Below are positions 27,473-37,792 of a DNA stretch of 64,000 bases, in pieces. The DNA is from Aeriscardovia aeriphila. GTDB taxonomy: Bacteria; Actinomycetota; Actinomycetes; Actinomycetales; Bifidobacteriaceae. The stretch lies in NCBI RefSeq assembly GCF_002259595.1, contig NZ_MWWU01000002.1, positions 310,001-374,000 of the forward strand, read 5' to 3'. The stretch's first letter is position 1; each line of letters opens with the position of its first letter. Below the pieces are notes generated by a model. That model was not told the DNA's origin. It worked only from the letters and a program-made list of their open reading frames with translations, and made no database searches. The position numbers were made by a program, and so were the translations under genes.

Positions 27473-29353
27473 GTGAAGCAGCAGGTCAATCAGCCAGGTT
27501 CGACCCCACAGTCGTTGATCAGGAATTTCTGCATTATTGCGCATATTGATCACGGCAAGTCCACCGTTGCTGACCGTATTTTGCAATTGTCCGGTGTGGT
27601 AGATGCTCACGACATGCGCAACCAGTTCCTCGACAAAATGGACATCGAACGCGAGCGTGGAATCACTATTAAATCCCAGGCTGTGCGCGTTCCGTGGGCG
27701 GTAGACGGCACTGAATACACACTGGGCATGATCGACACGCCAGGCCACGTCGACTTTACGTACGAGGTTTCCCGCTCGCTCGCCGCATGCGAAGGAGCCG
27801 TCCTGCTCGTCGACGCTACCCAGGGCATCGAAGCGCAGACCTTGTCCAACTTGTACATGGCGTTGGATGACGACCTGGAAATCATCCCGGTGCTCAACAA
27901 AATTGACCTGCCTTCTGCCGAGCCAGAAAAGTATGGTGAGGAGATTGCCAATCTGATTGGCTGCGACCCCGACGATATTCTGCGCGTTTCGGGTAAGACG
28001 GGTGAAGGCATCCCTGAGCTTTTGGACACGATCGTCAAGAAGATTCCTGCCCCGCACGGCGACCCTGATGCTCCTGCTCGCGCACTGATCTTCGACTCCG
28101 TGTACGACTCCTATCGCGGCATCGTCACCTACATTCGTATGGAGGACGGCGAAATTCACTCTCGCGAGCGTGTGCGCCAAATGGGTTTGGGCTCGGCTCA
28201 CGACCCGATCGAGCTGGGTGTGATCAGCCCGGATATGCAGCCGACGCAGTCGCTGGGTGCCGGTGAGGTTGGCTACATTATTACGGGCGTGAAGGATGTG
28301 TCGCAAAGTAAGGTGGGCGATACCATTACCACGGAAAAGAACCCGGCCACGGAGGTTCTGCCTGGTTACCGTGAGCCAGAGCCGATGGTGTATGCCGGCA
28401 TTTTCCCGATGGATAACGTCGATTACCCTGACCTTCGCGACGCGCTAGATAAGCTCGTTCTTAACGACGCTTCTTTGGTTTATCAGCCAGAAACCTCCGT
28501 CGCTTTGGGCTTTGGCTTCCGCTGCGGCTTCTTGGGCTTGCTGCACATGCAGATTATCGTCGAGCGTTTGCGCCGCGAGTTCGGCCTCGAACTGATTACC
28601 ACTGCGCCGAACGTCCACTACCGTGTGATTGCTGAAGACAGTTCTGAAATTACCGTGACGAACCCGAGCGAATACCCCGAAGGTAAGATTCGCGCAGTGT
28701 ACGAGCCTGTTGCTGATGCGGACATCATCACTCCGAAGGAGTTTGTGGGTGACGTGATGGACCTGTGCCAAGAGCATCGCGGCAATATGAAGAATATGGA
28801 GTACCTCTCCACCGAGCGCGTTGACTTGCACTATGAGCTTCCTCTCGGCGAGATCGTTTTCGACTTCTTCGACCAGCTCAAGTCGCGCACGAAGGGTTAC
28901 GCAACCTTGAACTATGAGCTTTCTGGCGAGCAGGAAGCTGACTTGGTGAAGGTTGACATTCTCATTCAAGGCGAGCGCGTCGATGCGTTCTCGGCCATCG
29001 TCCACCGCGATAAGGCGTATGCGTATGGCGTGATGATGACGAAGAAGCTGCAAAAGCTCATCCCTCGCCAGCTCTTCGAAATTCCGTTGCAGGCGGCGAT
29101 TGGCGCTCGCATTATTGCGCGTGAGACGATTTCTGCACTGCGTAAGGATGTGTTGGCCAAGTGCTACGGCGGCGATATCACTCGTAAGAGGAAGCTGCTC
29201 GAAAAGCAGAAGGCTGGCAAGAAGAAGATGAAGATGCTCGGGCGTGTGGAAGTGCCGCAGGAAGCCTTCATCGCTGCTTTGTCGACGGATGACACGACGG
29301 ATCGTGATACTCGCGAGAAGATTCGTGCGGCGAAGAAGAAGGCCAGCCTGTGA
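27473..29353 (+). CDS. lepA: Elongation factor 4 (LepA)
   Basis: 626 aa, GTG start with GAGGAG 6-12 bases upstream. Translational GTPase: G1 [10 protein letters not shown]2 RGITIK, G3 DTPGHVDF, G4 NKIDLPSA, and the LepA-specific C-terminal domain ([22 protein letters not shown]). It back-translocates or remodels ribosomes under stress. It contains no exact dispersed octamer in nearly 1.9 kb. It is followed by hemW with a 4-base overlap (GTGA), so the two genes are coupled. Confidence 0.97.
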   Translation: MKQQVNQPGSTPQSLIRNFCIIAHIDHGKSTVADRILQLSGVVDAHDMRNQFLDKMDIERERGITIKSQAVRVPWAVDGTEYTLGMIDTPGHVDFTYEVSRSLAACEGAVLLVDATQGIEAQTLSNLYMALDDDLEIIPVLNKIDLPSAEPEKYGEEIANLIGCDPDDILRVSGKTGEGIPELLDTIVKKIPAPHGDPDAPARALIFDSVYDSYRGIVTYIRMEDGEIHSRERVRQMGLGSAHDPIELGVISPDMQPTQSLGAGEVGYIITGVKDVSQSKVGDTITTEKNPATEVLPGYREPEPMVYAGIFPMDNVDYPDLRDALDKLVLNDASLVYQPETSVALGFGFRCGFLGLLHMQIIVERLRREFGLELITTAPNVHYRVIAEDSSEITVTNPSEYPEGKIRAVYEPVADADIITPKEFVGDVMDLCQEHRGNMKNMEYLSTERVDLHYELPLGEIVFDFFDQLKSRTKGYATLNYELSGEQEADLVKVDILIQGERVDAFSAIVHRDKAYAYGVMMTKKLQKLIPRQLFEIPLQAAIGARIIARETISALRKDVLAKCYGGDITRKRKLLEKQKAGKKKMKMLGRVEVPQEAFIAALSTDDTTDRDTREKIRAAKKKASL

Positions 29354-30813
29354 GCGAGCTCGATACCACTGGCACTCCTGACTCTCGCGGCTGGGAAATC
29401 CCCACCATCGGCGGCGTCGACTGGCAAGATAACCCCGACCCGGTGGAGGAGAGTGACCCTCTGGGCCTGGGCAAAGGCGTGTACCGCTCGGAGGGCAAAG
29501 TTCCCCGCGGCTTCCGTCCGACAGCTTCCCCTCAGGCTCTCGAAAAACTGCGCCAAGATTATCAGCACGCTGGCGAGCAGGCTGCAGCTTTCGAGCAGGG
29601 TAAGGACATTCCTTTCGAAGTTTACGTGCACGTTCCCTTCTGCTACCGCCGTTGTGGCTACTGTGATTTCAACACGTACACCACCATGGATTTCGGCGAA
29701 GGCGCGAGCCGAGAGAACTTCGCTAACGAGCTCATCAAAGAGATGGAGCTCTACGCTCTCTGGCAACAAAGTGCGGGGATGAAGCTCAAGCCGGCATCCA
29801 CCGTCTACTTTGGTGGCGGAACTCCGACGATCCTTCCTGCGGCAGACTTGGTGAGGATGCTCACCCGCGTGCGTCAGATCTGGGGCTTGCTCCCTGCCAA
29901 TCTTCAGCCTGATAATCTGGGCTACGAGGCGAGTACTGAGGCCAACCCGGACACGGTCAGCGAAAAGAGTATCAACGAGCTTGCCGAGGGTGGTTTTACG
30001 CGTATTTCTCTGGGCATGCAGTCGGCCGTTCCTCATGTTTTGCAGGTTCTGGACCGCACGCATAACCAAGCGAATGTCGTTTCGGCGGTCGGCTGGGCTA
30101 AAAAAGCGGGCCTTTCCACTTCGCTCGACCTCATTTACGGGGCTCCAGGGGAGAGCGTGGACGATTGGAAGCGCTCTCTCGACGCGGTTCTGAGCTTGGA
30201 GCCTGACCATATTTCCTGCTACGCGCTCACTGTGGCGCCAGGCACGAAGATGGGCCAGCGCATTGCCCACGGCGAGCTGGAAACTCCTCGCGATGATGAC
30301 GAAGCGCACAAGTATGAGATTGCGTGCGAGCAGCTAGCTCAGGCGGGCTACCAGTGGTATGAGGTGAGTAATTGGGCGAAGCCGGGGCATGAGGATCGTC
30401 ACAATCTGGGCTACTGGCGAGGTGCCGATTGGGCTGGTTTAGGCCCGGGGGCTCATGCGCACGCTGGTAACTTGCGCTCCTGGGATACAAGGCACCCGAA
30501 GGTGTGGACGCGACAGGTGGAAGCGGGTATTTTGCCGTGGGCAGGCCATGAGATTATCACTGGCCAGGAAGCCCGCGAGGAAAAGCTCATGCTTTCCCTG
30601 CGCTTGTACGAAGGAATTGCTTTCGACGAGCTGGTTTCTACCATCGCCGATGGCGATGTCACCCAGCGAGCTCAGGCCCGCGAACAGGTGAACAGTTTCT
30701 GCGAGCAGGGTTTGCTGGAGCGTTTCACCGACAAGAGTGGGCAGTTGCGTGTGCGGCCAACCGTGAAGGGCAAGTTGCTTAACGATGGCATGATCGAAGC
30801 GTTCTTGGGTTAA
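29350..30813 (+). CDS. hemW: HemW-like radical SAM protein
   Basis: 487 aa, GTG start overlapping the lepA stop. The radical SAM cluster motif is [13 protein letters not shown] (C-x3-C-x2-C) near residue 98-104. It is followed by [11 protein letters not shown], the [29 protein letters not shown] block, and the HemN C-terminal domain ([32 protein letters not shown]). HemW is a heme chaperone rather than a true coproporphyrinogen oxidase. The N-terminal 85 residues are an extension. Three exact dispersed-octamer copies (29557, 29910, 30552) lie in it, one encoding RQDYQHA in the extension. Confidence 0.92.
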   Translation: MSELDTTGTPDSRGWEIPTIGGVDWQDNPDPVEESDPLGLGKGVYRSEGKVPRGFRPTASPQALEKLRQDYQHAGEQAAAFEQGKDIPFEVYVHVPFCYRRCGYCDFNTYTTMDFGEGASRENFANELIKEMELYALWQQSAGMKLKPASTVYFGGGTPTILPAADLVRMLTRVRQIWGLLPANLQPDNLGYEASTEANPDTVSEKSINELAEGGFTRISLGMQSAVPHVLQVLDRTHNQANVVSAVGWAKKAGLSTSLDLIYGAPGESVDDWKRSLDAVLSLEPDHISCYALTVAPGTKMGQRIAHGELETPRDDDEAHKYEIACEQLAQAGYQWYEVSNWAKPGHEDRHNLGYWRGADWAGLGPGAHAHAGNLRSWDTRHPKVWTRQVEAGILPWAGHEIITGQEAREEKLMLSLRLYEGIAFDELVSTIADGDVTQRAQAREQVNSFCEQGLLERFTDKSGQLRVRPTVKGKLLNDGMIEAFLG

Positions 30814-30896
30814 TTTCCCCAAATTCCGCGTATTGCGTAGTATAGGAGCAGTGAGTTTGCGCAGAAGCGCAAAACAATGTCGTGAGGAGATGTGCA

Positions 30897-31313
30897 GTGG
30901 CGAATAGAGCACAGCGCCGCGCAGCCGCGCGTATGAAGGATGAAGAAACCAAGGGCGTTTCTTCTCAGCGCAAGTTTGATAACCAGGCAGACCGTGTTGC
31001 TCGCACCAAGAACGGCGAGTGGCGTCCAAGCCGCGTGGATAAGCCAGTCGAGGAGCCAGCAAGCTCTCAGGATGATGTCAACCTGACCATCGCTCGCAAG
31101 CGCACTCCTCGTGAATGGGCCAAGTTCTTCAGCTGGCTGTTCATCGTCGTGTCTGCCGTGGCATTCCTCATCGTCATGTGGATTCCACGCCTTCCACTCG
31201 CCGCAATCGTGGCGGTGACCGTCGTCTTCGTCATCGGCGTGGTCAGCCTCTTCTTCGTGCGCTCCGATCACGACCGCAACCCGTATGTTGACGAAAACGG
31301 AACCGCAGTCTGA
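30897..31313 (+). CDS. Small two-helix membrane protein, unknown function
   Basis: 138 aa from the GTG at 30897 (GAGGAG at 30883-30888). The N-terminal half is strongly basic (ANRAQRRAAARMK) and hydrophilic; two adjacent membrane helices follow (about residues 81-98 and 100-120), then a short acidic tail. It resembles the small conserved actinobacterial membrane proteins found in many bifidobacterial genomes, but I cannot assign a family. It has its own terminator. Confidence 0.7.
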   Translation: MANRAQRRAAARMKDEETKGVSSQRKFDNQADRVARTKNGEWRPSRVDKPVEEPASSQDDVNLTIARKRTPREWAKFFSWLFIVVSAVAFLIVMWIPRLPLAAIVAVTVVFVIGVVSLFFVRSDHDRNPYVDENGTAV

Positions 31314-31330
31314 TCGCATTATCAGCGTGT

Positions 31331-31356
31331 GCCGGGAGCTTGCTCCCGGCTTTTTT
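31331..31356 (+). terminator. Terminator after the small membrane protein
   Basis: GCCGGGAGC (31331-31339), TT loop, GCTCCCGGC (31342-31350), then TTTTTT. It is flanked by CATTATCAGCG (31318-31328, one base off the dispersed octamer) on the left and an exact TGATAATC (31362-31369) on the right, in inverted orientation. Confidence 0.93.
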
Positions 31357-31397
31357 GTTTCTGATAATCTCAAGAAAGACGACTAGAGGAGGCTAGA

Positions 31398-32672
31398 GTG
31401 GCGCGTGCATTTCAAGCCGGCGAAAAGGTACAACTGAGCGATAAAAAAGCCAAAAAAGTGACGATTCAACTGGCCAGCGGGCAAGTGTCGGAAACCGGCC
31501 ACGGCCTGATTCGCCACGACGATATTATCGGCCAGATGCCAGGTACCATCGTCACTTCGGTAAGCAAAGTCAGGCGTGCGGGCGAGGAATCGCGTAAGAA
31601 TGCGAAGGCTATCGGCGGCTGGGAGTACCTGTGCCTGCGCCCCAGGATGATGGATTATCAGCTCTCCATGCCTCGCGGCGCACAGATTATGTACCCCAAG
31701 GATATTGCGCTCACGCTCATGTACGGCGATATTCGCTCGGGTATGCGCGTGATGGAGTCGGGTGGCGGCTCAGGGGCAATGAGCTTGGCGCTGATCGATG
31801 CTGTCGGTGAAACAGGGCATGTGACGACCATTGAGAAACGCCCGGAGTTTGCAGAAATTTCGGCGGCCAACGTCGAGCTGTATTTCGGCATGCCACCTAG
31901 CCAGTGGAATATCGAGGTCGGCGGTTTCGACGAGGTGGCAGCGAGCCTCGACGAGCATTCGTACGATCGCTTGGTTTTCGACTTGTTGGACCCGTGGAAC
32001 CACACCAGCCAAGCATGGCGAATTTTGCAGCCGGGTGCTGTGATGACCTGCTATGTGACAACAACAACGCAGATGAGCCGGTTGTGCGAGCAGCTCAGGG
32101 CGGAGGATCGCTGGACAGAGCCCGAGATATACGAGCTGATGGAGCGCACCTGGAAGGCAGAGGGCCTTGCTGTCAGGCCAAACCACGACATGATTGGGCA
32201 CACTGGTTTCTTGGTGATTGCGCGCACGATGGCTGCTGGTGTGGAGCCGTTGAAGAAGAACCGTCATGGTTCGAAGGATGTGTATTCGGATGTGGACCGC
32301 ACGGGTCAGCGCGCGGGGGAAGCGCTGGCTGACGCCGCCGGTGGTGCCGAGGAAGTTGGTGCTGCTGGTGCTTCTGCACCAGCCTCTGGCGCTTCCCATT
32401 CGCAGGCTGCGCTCGATGCACAAGATGCCCTCGATCTGCTGGAATCGTTGGATGCGCGCACGATTTCTGACCACAAGATTCGCCGCGTGTTGCGCGACCT
32501 TCACGCTCAGGTCACGCTGTTGCGCTCGCTCACCTCGGATGGCGAACAAAGTGCCGAGCCTAACAACAAGCTTTCTCACCCTGCGGCTGGCAGCGAGCCG
32601 GCTGACGAGCTTTCCAATCACGCCGCGGAAAGTGAACCTACTAACGAGCCTTCCCACGAGGAAGAAGAGTAG
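31398..32672 (+). CDS. trmI: tRNA (adenine-58-N1)-methyltransferase TrmI
   Basis: 424 aa, GTG start with GAGGAGG. An N-terminal beta domain (GHGLIRHDDIIGQ) precedes a class I methyltransferase: YPKDIALTLMYGDIRSGMRVMESGGGSGAMSLAL (SAM motif I), TTIEKRPEFA, VFDLLDPWN (catalytic Asp region), and GHTGFLVIARTM at the end of the fold. It makes m1A58 in the T-loop of tRNA. About 140 C-terminal residues form an Ala/Ser/Glu-rich extension. The gene lies 2 bases before glnE. Confidence 0.94.
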   Translation: MARAFQAGEKVQLSDKKAKKVTIQLASGQVSETGHGLIRHDDIIGQMPGTIVTSVSKVRRAGEESRKNAKAIGGWEYLCLRPRMMDYQLSMPRGAQIMYPKDIALTLMYGDIRSGMRVMESGGGSGAMSLALIDAVGETGHVTTIEKRPEFAEISAANVELYFGMPPSQWNIEVGGFDEVAASLDEHSYDRLVFDLLDPWNHTSQAWRILQPGAVMTCYVTTTTQMSRLCEQLRAEDRWTEPEIYELMERTWKAEGLAVRPNHDMIGHTGFLVIARTMAAGVEPLKKNRHGSKDVYSDVDRTGQRAGEALADAAGGAEEVGAAGASAPASGASHSQAALDAQDALDLLESLDARTISDHKIRRVLRDLHAQVTLLRSLTSDGEQSAEPNNKLSHPAAGSEPADELSNHAAESEPTNEPSHEEEE

Positions 32673-32674
32673 CG

Positions 32675-35600
32675 ATGGAAGAATCTGCACTGCACCTGGC
32701 TGAACGAGCCCGCCTGACACCCGCTCACCGCTTTGCTCGCCTGGGCTTGGCGAGCCTCACAAGCTTAGGATTATCAGCACGCCCGCAGCAGGAGCAAGAA
32801 GGCTTCCTTCAGGCGCTGTTTTCCGCCGTCACGCTCAGTGCAGATCCGGACACTGCCATGGTGGCCTACTCGCGCCTTGCAGATTTGTGGGGTGATAAGA
32901 CCGTTGCCCCTGCTGTTTCAGATGAGCCGTTGGAGCAAGCTGATCAGTCCCAACAATCTGATCAGTCCAACCAGCCTGCTCAACCTCAGCGCGTTCTTCC
33001 GCTTCCCAGTTCCGACACGGCCTTCGTATCGCTGATTCGCGTGCTCGGAGCTTCACGGCAAATGGGAATGCTCATGAACTCGCGAGCAGACCTCATCCAA
33101 GCGGCAATGCGCAGGCAATGCTGCTCGTGGAATCAAGAACAGCGGCATGATGCAATGGGTGCTGCCATGAATGCTGCAGTTAAAGCAGCGAGTACAGTCT
33201 CAGCGGTCCCAAGTTCATCTGCTGCCACATCTCAGCCCGAGCAGCTGCTCGCCATCAAACTCAGCGCGATGCGTCGCGAATACTACCGTCAACTGGCAAG
33301 CGTGATGGCATGGGATTTGGAGAACGATCCGCTCAGCATTCAACCCCAGGTGTCTGCCGCGCTGTCGTCTTTGGCAAGCGCAGCGATTGAAAGTGCTTAT
33401 GAGCTGGCAATCTCCACTACTCCTCAGGCTGAGCACGTGAAGTTTGTGGTGGTGGCCATGGGAAAGTTGGGTGCTCAGGAGCTCAACTATGTGTCGGACT
33501 GTGACCTCGTGTTTGTCTGCGATCCGGCCTGCGACCAAGCCCCCACCTCAGCCACGCTCGGTGCCGAGCAGGTGCGGGCCATCGGCACCACAATCGCGCA
33601 GAAAATCCAGAAATTCTGCTCGCAAACCTTGCCTAACGTCAACGAGCCAGCCTTATGGGATATCGACACCGCCTTGCGCCCCGAAGGCAAAGACGGACCA
33701 CTCGTACGCACTCTCGAAGCTTTTGACACTTACTACAGCAAATGGGCTCAAAATTGGGAGTTCCAAGCTCTCCTCAAAGCTCGTCCTATCGGAGGCGACA
33801 ACACTCTCGCCGAGCAGTTTACGCAGATGGCCACGCACTACGTGTGGTCAGCAGCAGCGCGGCCGAACTTTGTGTACGAATGCCGTGCCATGCGCGAGCG
33901 CGTCGAAAGCCTCATCCCTCTCCACCTCAAAGATCGTGAGATTAAACTCGGCAAAGGCGGCCTGCGCGATGTGGAATTCACCGTGCAAATGCTGCAACTC
34001 GTCCACGGGCGCAGTGACGAAAGCCTGCGTTGCACCGCAACTCTCGATGCCCTCAAAGCTCTCGTCGCTGGAGGCTATGTGGGCAAGAAGCCGGGTGCAA
34101 AACTCGACGAATGCTACCGTTTCGAGCGGGTTCTCGAGCATCGCCAGCAAATGTGGGAGCTCAAGCGTACGCATCTTTTCCCCGACCTCGGCGAGCAGGG
34201 CAATGGTGGTCTCGATTCTGCCCGGCAAATTTCCGTGGCCAAGATGGGTGCGAATGCTCAGCTGCGCCGTCTGGCTCGCGAGCTCTCCTTGCTGCCCGAC
34301 GAGTTAGTTCGACGCTTTGACCAAACCCGCCGCCAGGTTCGCCGCCTGCATGAGGAAATCTACTTCCGCCCGCTGCTGCCACTGCTCGCCGAATGGAGCG
34401 AGGATGACCTGAGCCTGACCACTCAAGCTGCCCGCCAGCGCTACGCTTCCATTGGTTTTGCCGACCCTGACGTAGCGATGAAGCGTGTGGCGCGTTTAAC
34501 CCAAGGTTTTAGTAGGGCTGCTCGCATTAACCGCATCATTTTCCCCTCTCTGCTCGCGCACTTGGGTGAGGGGCAGGACCCGGACATGGGTTTGCTCGCT
34601 CTCGAGCGCATTGAAGAGCGTTTCCCGGAGGGCTCGCGCTACTTGGGTTTGTTGCGCGATAGCTCTCAGGCGGCTCAGAGGCTGTGTTGGATTGTCTCCA
34701 ATTCGCGTTTCTTGGGTGATTTGTTGGCGAAGTCGGTGGAGTCAGTCAGTTGGCTTGCTCTCGACGCTGATCTGCAAGCGCGCACTCGCGAAAGCTTGGA
34801 CGTTCAATGTTTGGCCCAGGAGCTGCGTTTTGGTGATGATATGCCTGGCTTTGCCCAGTCGTTGCGCGCCTTGTACCGTCAAGAGGTGGAACGCTTGGCT
34901 TTGGGCTGGGTTGTTCAGGTGGTCAGCGCCTCCCAGCTGCGCAAAGGCTTGACGGCCTTGTTGGAGGCGGTGATTGCTTCGGCCTGGCGGTGGACGGCGA
35001 AAGCCCACCCTGCCCCGGGTGTGAGCGCTATTTTGCTGGGTTTGGGCCGCTTTGGTGGCCAGGAAACAGCCTTCAGCTCCGATGCTGATTTGATGTGCGT
35101 TTACGAGGCGCAAGAAGGCGTTGACCCTGAACTTGCCCGCTCGGTGACGCTCGCCCGCATCAACGACCTCACCCAGATTATCAGCGCGCCGATGGGCTCC
35201 GAGCGCGGCATCGACCTCGACTTCGACTTGCGCCCGGAAGGCAAAAACGGGCCTTTGGTCCGCTCCTTCGACTCGGTGGCCGCCTATTACTCCCAGTGGG
35301 CGCAAACCTGGGAATTCCAGGCTCTTTTGCGCGCCCGTTTCGTCGCCGGTGAGCCCGACTTAGGCACCAAGATTATCAGCACGATCATCAATCCCGTGCG
35401 CTACCCACAATCAGGGCTGACGAGCAGCCAGGTGAGCGAAATCCAGCGGATGAAAGCTCGCGTCGAAGCAGAACGCCTGCCCAGAGCTATGAGTAGGCAG
35501 CGGGCGTTGAAACTGGGCTGGGGAGGCTTGTCCGACGTCGAATGGCTCGTTCAAACCGTGCAATTGCAACACGCTGGTGAGTTTGAAAATCTGCGCACCA

Positions 35601-35899
35601 CCTCAACACTGGACGCGCTCGATGCAGCCCAAACTGATAATCTCATTTCGGCTGAGGATGCCCAGATACTGCGAGCTGCGTGGAGTATGGTTGCCGACGC
35701 AAGAAATGCCGCATATTTGTGGCAAGGGCGAGCCGAGCGTGCCGACCAGCTACCAGACGACGAGTACTCACTGGGTGCGATGGCCGCCTGCATGGGTTTG
35801 GGTGCGCATAGGGGAGAGTGGTTCGAAAACGAGATTCTGGCCCTCATGCGACGCGCCCGCCACGTGTTTGACAGCAACTTCTATTCTGAGCAGCACTAA
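32675..35899 (+). CDS. glnE: Bifunctional glutamine synthetase adenylyltransferase/adenylyl-removing enzyme
   Basis: 1074 aa. Two nucleotidyltransferase domains are visible: MGKLGAQELNYVSDCDLVFVC near residue 265-285 (adenylyl-removing half) and GLGRFGGQETAFSSDADLMCVYE near residue 790-810 (adenylyl-transferase half). Each is followed by the DxDLRPEGKxGPLVR motif (DTALRPEGKDGPLVR; DFDLRPEGKNGPLVR) and a GlnD-UR_UTase helical domain. It adjusts glutamine synthetase activity to nitrogen status in the cytoplasm. Residues about 85-110 are a Gln/Ser/Pro-rich insert. Three dispersed octamers (35176, 35371, 35635) lie in the C-terminal half and one (32769) near the N-terminus. Confidence 0.95.
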   Translation: MEESALHLAERARLTPAHRFARLGLASLTSLGLSARPQQEQEGFLQALFSAVTLSADPDTAMVAYSRLADLWGDKTVAPAVSDEPLEQADQSQQSDQSNQPAQPQRVLPLPSSDTAFVSLIRVLGASRQMGMLMNSRADLIQAAMRRQCCSWNQEQRHDAMGAAMNAAVKAASTVSAVPSSSAATSQPEQLLAIKLSAMRREYYRQLASVMAWDLENDPLSIQPQVSAALSSLASAAIESAYELAISTTPQAEHVKFVVVAMGKLGAQELNYVSDCDLVFVCDPACDQAPTSATLGAEQVRAIGTTIAQKIQKFCSQTLPNVNEPALWDIDTALRPEGKDGPLVRTLEAFDTYYSKWAQNWEFQALLKARPIGGDNTLAEQFTQMATHYVWSAAARPNFVYECRAMRERVESLIPLHLKDREIKLGKGGLRDVEFTVQMLQLVHGRSDESLRCTATLDALKALVAGGYVGKKPGAKLDECYRFERVLEHRQQMWELKRTHLFPDLGEQGNGGLDSARQISVAKMGANAQLRRLARELSLLPDELVRRFDQTRRQVRRLHEEIYFRPLLPLLAEWSEDDLSLTTQAARQRYASIGFADPDVAMKRVARLTQGFSRAARINRIIFPSLLAHLGEGQDPDMGLLALERIEERFPEGSRYLGLLRDSSQAAQRLCWIVSNSRFLGDLLAKSVESVSWLALDADLQARTRESLDVQCLAQELRFGDDMPGFAQSLRALYRQEVERLALGWVVQVVSASQLRKGLTALLEAVIASAWRWTAKAHPAPGVSAILLGLGRFGGQETAFSSDADLMCVYEAQEGVDPELARSVTLARINDLTQIISAPMGSERGIDLDFDLRPEGKNGPLVRSFDSVAAYYSQWAQTWEFQALLRARFVAGEPDLGTKIISTIINPVRYPQSGLTSSQVSEIQRMKARVEAERLPRAMSRQRALKLGWGGLSDVEWLVQTVQLQHAGEFENLRTTSTLDALDAAQTDNLISAEDAQILRAAWSMVADARNAAYLWQGRAERADQLPDDEYSLGAMAACMGLGAHRGEWFENEILALMRRARHVFDSNFYSEQH

Positions 35900-35915
35900 T
35901 ACTAAGCTAGGAGTT

Positions 35916-36653
35916 ATGCAGGCTACAGCGAGAATTCAACAACTTCTGTTCGATCTTCAGGTTACCGACACGAAGATCCGCCACATCCGCAACGAAGCAG
36001 AAGAGCTTGAGGAAACGCGCAAGCTCAAAATGCTCATCGAACAGCGCAAAGTGCTTGCCATGCAGCAAGCCCAACTTTCCTCGCGCGCACAGAAGGCTCA
36101 GCTCGCCCTCGACGACATCGCCCAGCAGGAAAGCAAGCTTGCCGAGCATCTTGACCAGTTGACCACCAGTCAGCAGGCGACCAGCGATTCAGCGAAACTC
36201 GCGACTATCGCTCAAAAGAGAGTCGCCGCTCAAGCTCGCCTCAAGGAACTGGACGGTGAAAAGGCGAGTGCGCAGGATGTGAAAGCCCAGTGCGAGCATT
36301 CCATCACTATTTTGGGCAAGAATGACGAGCGTTTGCGCGATTCTGGCATGGCGCTCAAGCGTCGTCGTGAAGCCGTTCTTCACCATTTGGGCGAGAAGAT
36401 TACCATTCAGAAGGAACGCCGCGGCATTGCGGTGCATGCACTTCCGCCTGAGCTGGTAGAAACGTATATGCGTTTTAACAAGGCGAAAGCGGAAAGTGAG
36501 GAAGGCGGGCCGGTGGTGGTTCGCTTTACGCACGGCGAGCTGGAATCGCAAAAGGTGAGTCTGAGTGCGCAGGAGTTGAGTGAAGTTCAGGCAGCGCACC
36601 CTTATGATGTGGTGGCTTTGGAAGGTGCGCACGTGCTCGTGTGCGTGATGTGA
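35916..36653 (+). CDS. Coiled-coil DUF164-family protein lacking the zinc ribbon
   Basis: 245 aa from the ATG at 35916 (TAGGAG upstream). Residues about 15-165 form a long antiparallel coiled coil (Glu/Lys/Gln/Ala heptads). The C-terminal region (LPPELVETYMRFNKAKAESEEGGPVVVRF...) matches the part that in relatives carries a C-x2-C...C-x2-C zinc ribbon, but the four cysteines are absent here; only the final VCVM has one. The family's role is unclear and it often sits near nucleic-acid genes. The gene follows glnE closely and may be co-transcribed. Confidence 0.8.
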   Translation: MQATARIQQLLFDLQVTDTKIRHIRNEAEELEETRKLKMLIEQRKVLAMQQAQLSSRAQKAQLALDDIAQQESKLAEHLDQLTTSQQATSDSAKLATIAQKRVAAQARLKELDGEKASAQDVKAQCEHSITILGKNDERLRDSGMALKRRREAVLHHLGEKITIQKERRGIAVHALPPELVETYMRFNKAKAESEEGGPVVVRFTHGELESQKVSLSAQELSEVQAAHPYDVVALEGAHVLVCVM

Positions 36654-36685
36654 CACTGCCGCCGCGCGCTGTTAGCGTGAAGCAC

Positions 36686-36731
36686 AGCGCAATCAGCGCA
36701 ATCAGTTCCGCGCCGTGAGCGCAGCGCAATC
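36686..36731. repeat. Repeated AGCGCAATC upstream of pyrB
   Basis: AGCGCAATC occurs as a tandem pair (36686-36694, 36695-36703) and a third time at 36723-36731, 20 bases before the pyrB start. It is a possible operator for the pyr operon; no known PyrR-type anti-terminator structure is visible. Confidence 0.45.
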
Positions 36732-36751
36732 AACCCAGAGAGTGAGGACGT

Positions 36752-37792
36752 ATGGCTCAACAACTCGAGCAGCTGAAAGGTTCGCATCTCGTCTCCTTGG
36801 ACGAGTGGAGTGCCGAGCAGATTTTGCATCTGCTACGCCTCGCCGAATGGATGCGCACTCACCGCGATGACGCTTCCCAATTGGCAGCAGGCTCGGTAAT
36901 GGCAACCCTGTTCTACCAGCCGTCTACCCGCACTCGTTTGAGCTTTGAAACCGCCATGCTGCGCCTAGGTGGGCATGTTGCCGAATATGAGGGCCGCTCG
37001 CTCGACACCGATGATCTGGTTTTCCGCGAGACCATTCACGACCTCATCCGCTCGCTCTCTCAAATTGACGATATCATCGTCATCCGTCACCCTCGCGAAG
37101 GCTCAGCTTTGGTGGCTGCTCGCGCTTCTGACGTGCCGGTGATTAACGCTGGGGACGGTGGGCATTTGCACCCGACGCAAACCCTGGCTGACCTTGCCAC
37201 CTTGTTGCGTTTGAAGGGTGGAAAGTTAAGAAACTTGACTATTGGCCTGTGTGGTAATCTCGCGGCTTCCCGTACCGCTCACTCGCTGGTGACGACTTTG
37301 TGCCGCTTGGGCCATAACCTGCATTTCGTGCTGGTCAGCACTCGGCAAAATCGCATGCCGGATTGGGTTTTGGCGCGTTTGGATCGCACGCCGGGCTTTA
37401 GCTACGAGGAGGTGGACTCGCTCAGGCCTGTCATCTCCAGCTTGGACGTGCTGTATATGACGAGTTTTTACCCCACTCAAGTCGAGCCTACCGGTCAAGC
37501 TCGTCAGGCCAGTAACTCGACGGCAAATGGCAAAAGATTATCACGCGACTATAGGGTGACCCCCGAGTTGCTGCGGGCTGCGAAGCCTGATCTGGCGATC
37601 TTGCACCCTCTTCCGCGAGGTTTGGAAATTGATAGGGCAGTGGATGATGACCCGCGCGCCGCTTATTTCACGCAGATCAGTTTGGGTGTGGATGTGCGTA
37701 TGGCGTTGATTGCCACGCTGTTGGGAAAGTTGCCTCAGCAGTTTGATGAGTCTGTTGTGTTTGCCGAGCAGGGAAGTGATGTCGATGAGTGA
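36752..37792 (+). CDS. pyrB: Aspartate carbamoyltransferase catalytic subunit
   Basis: 346 aa. Carbamoyl-phosphate site FYQPSTRTRLSFETAM (S-T-R-T-R), then RHPREGSALVA, NAGDGGHLHPTQTLADL, and HPLPRGLEID near the end. It catalyses the second step of de novo pyrimidine synthesis in the cytoplasm. A short Ala/Ser/Asn insert (about residues 247-263) contains the exact dispersed octamer (37536-37543). PyrI follows with overlapping codons, implying the two-subunit enzyme regulated by nucleotides. Confidence 0.97.
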   Translation: MAQQLEQLKGSHLVSLDEWSAEQILHLLRLAEWMRTHRDDASQLAAGSVMATLFYQPSTRTRLSFETAMLRLGGHVAEYEGRSLDTDDLVFRETIHDLIRSLSQIDDIIVIRHPREGSALVAARASDVPVINAGDGGHLHPTQTLADLATLLRLKGGKLRNLTIGLCGNLAASRTAHSLVTTLCRLGHNLHFVLVSTRQNRMPDWVLARLDRTPGFSYEEVDSLRPVISSLDVLYMTSFYPTQVEPTGQARQASNSTANGKRLSRDYRVTPELLRAAKPDLAILHPLPRGLEIDRAVDDDPRAAYFTQISLGVDVRMALIATLLGKLPQQFDESVVFAEQGSDVDE

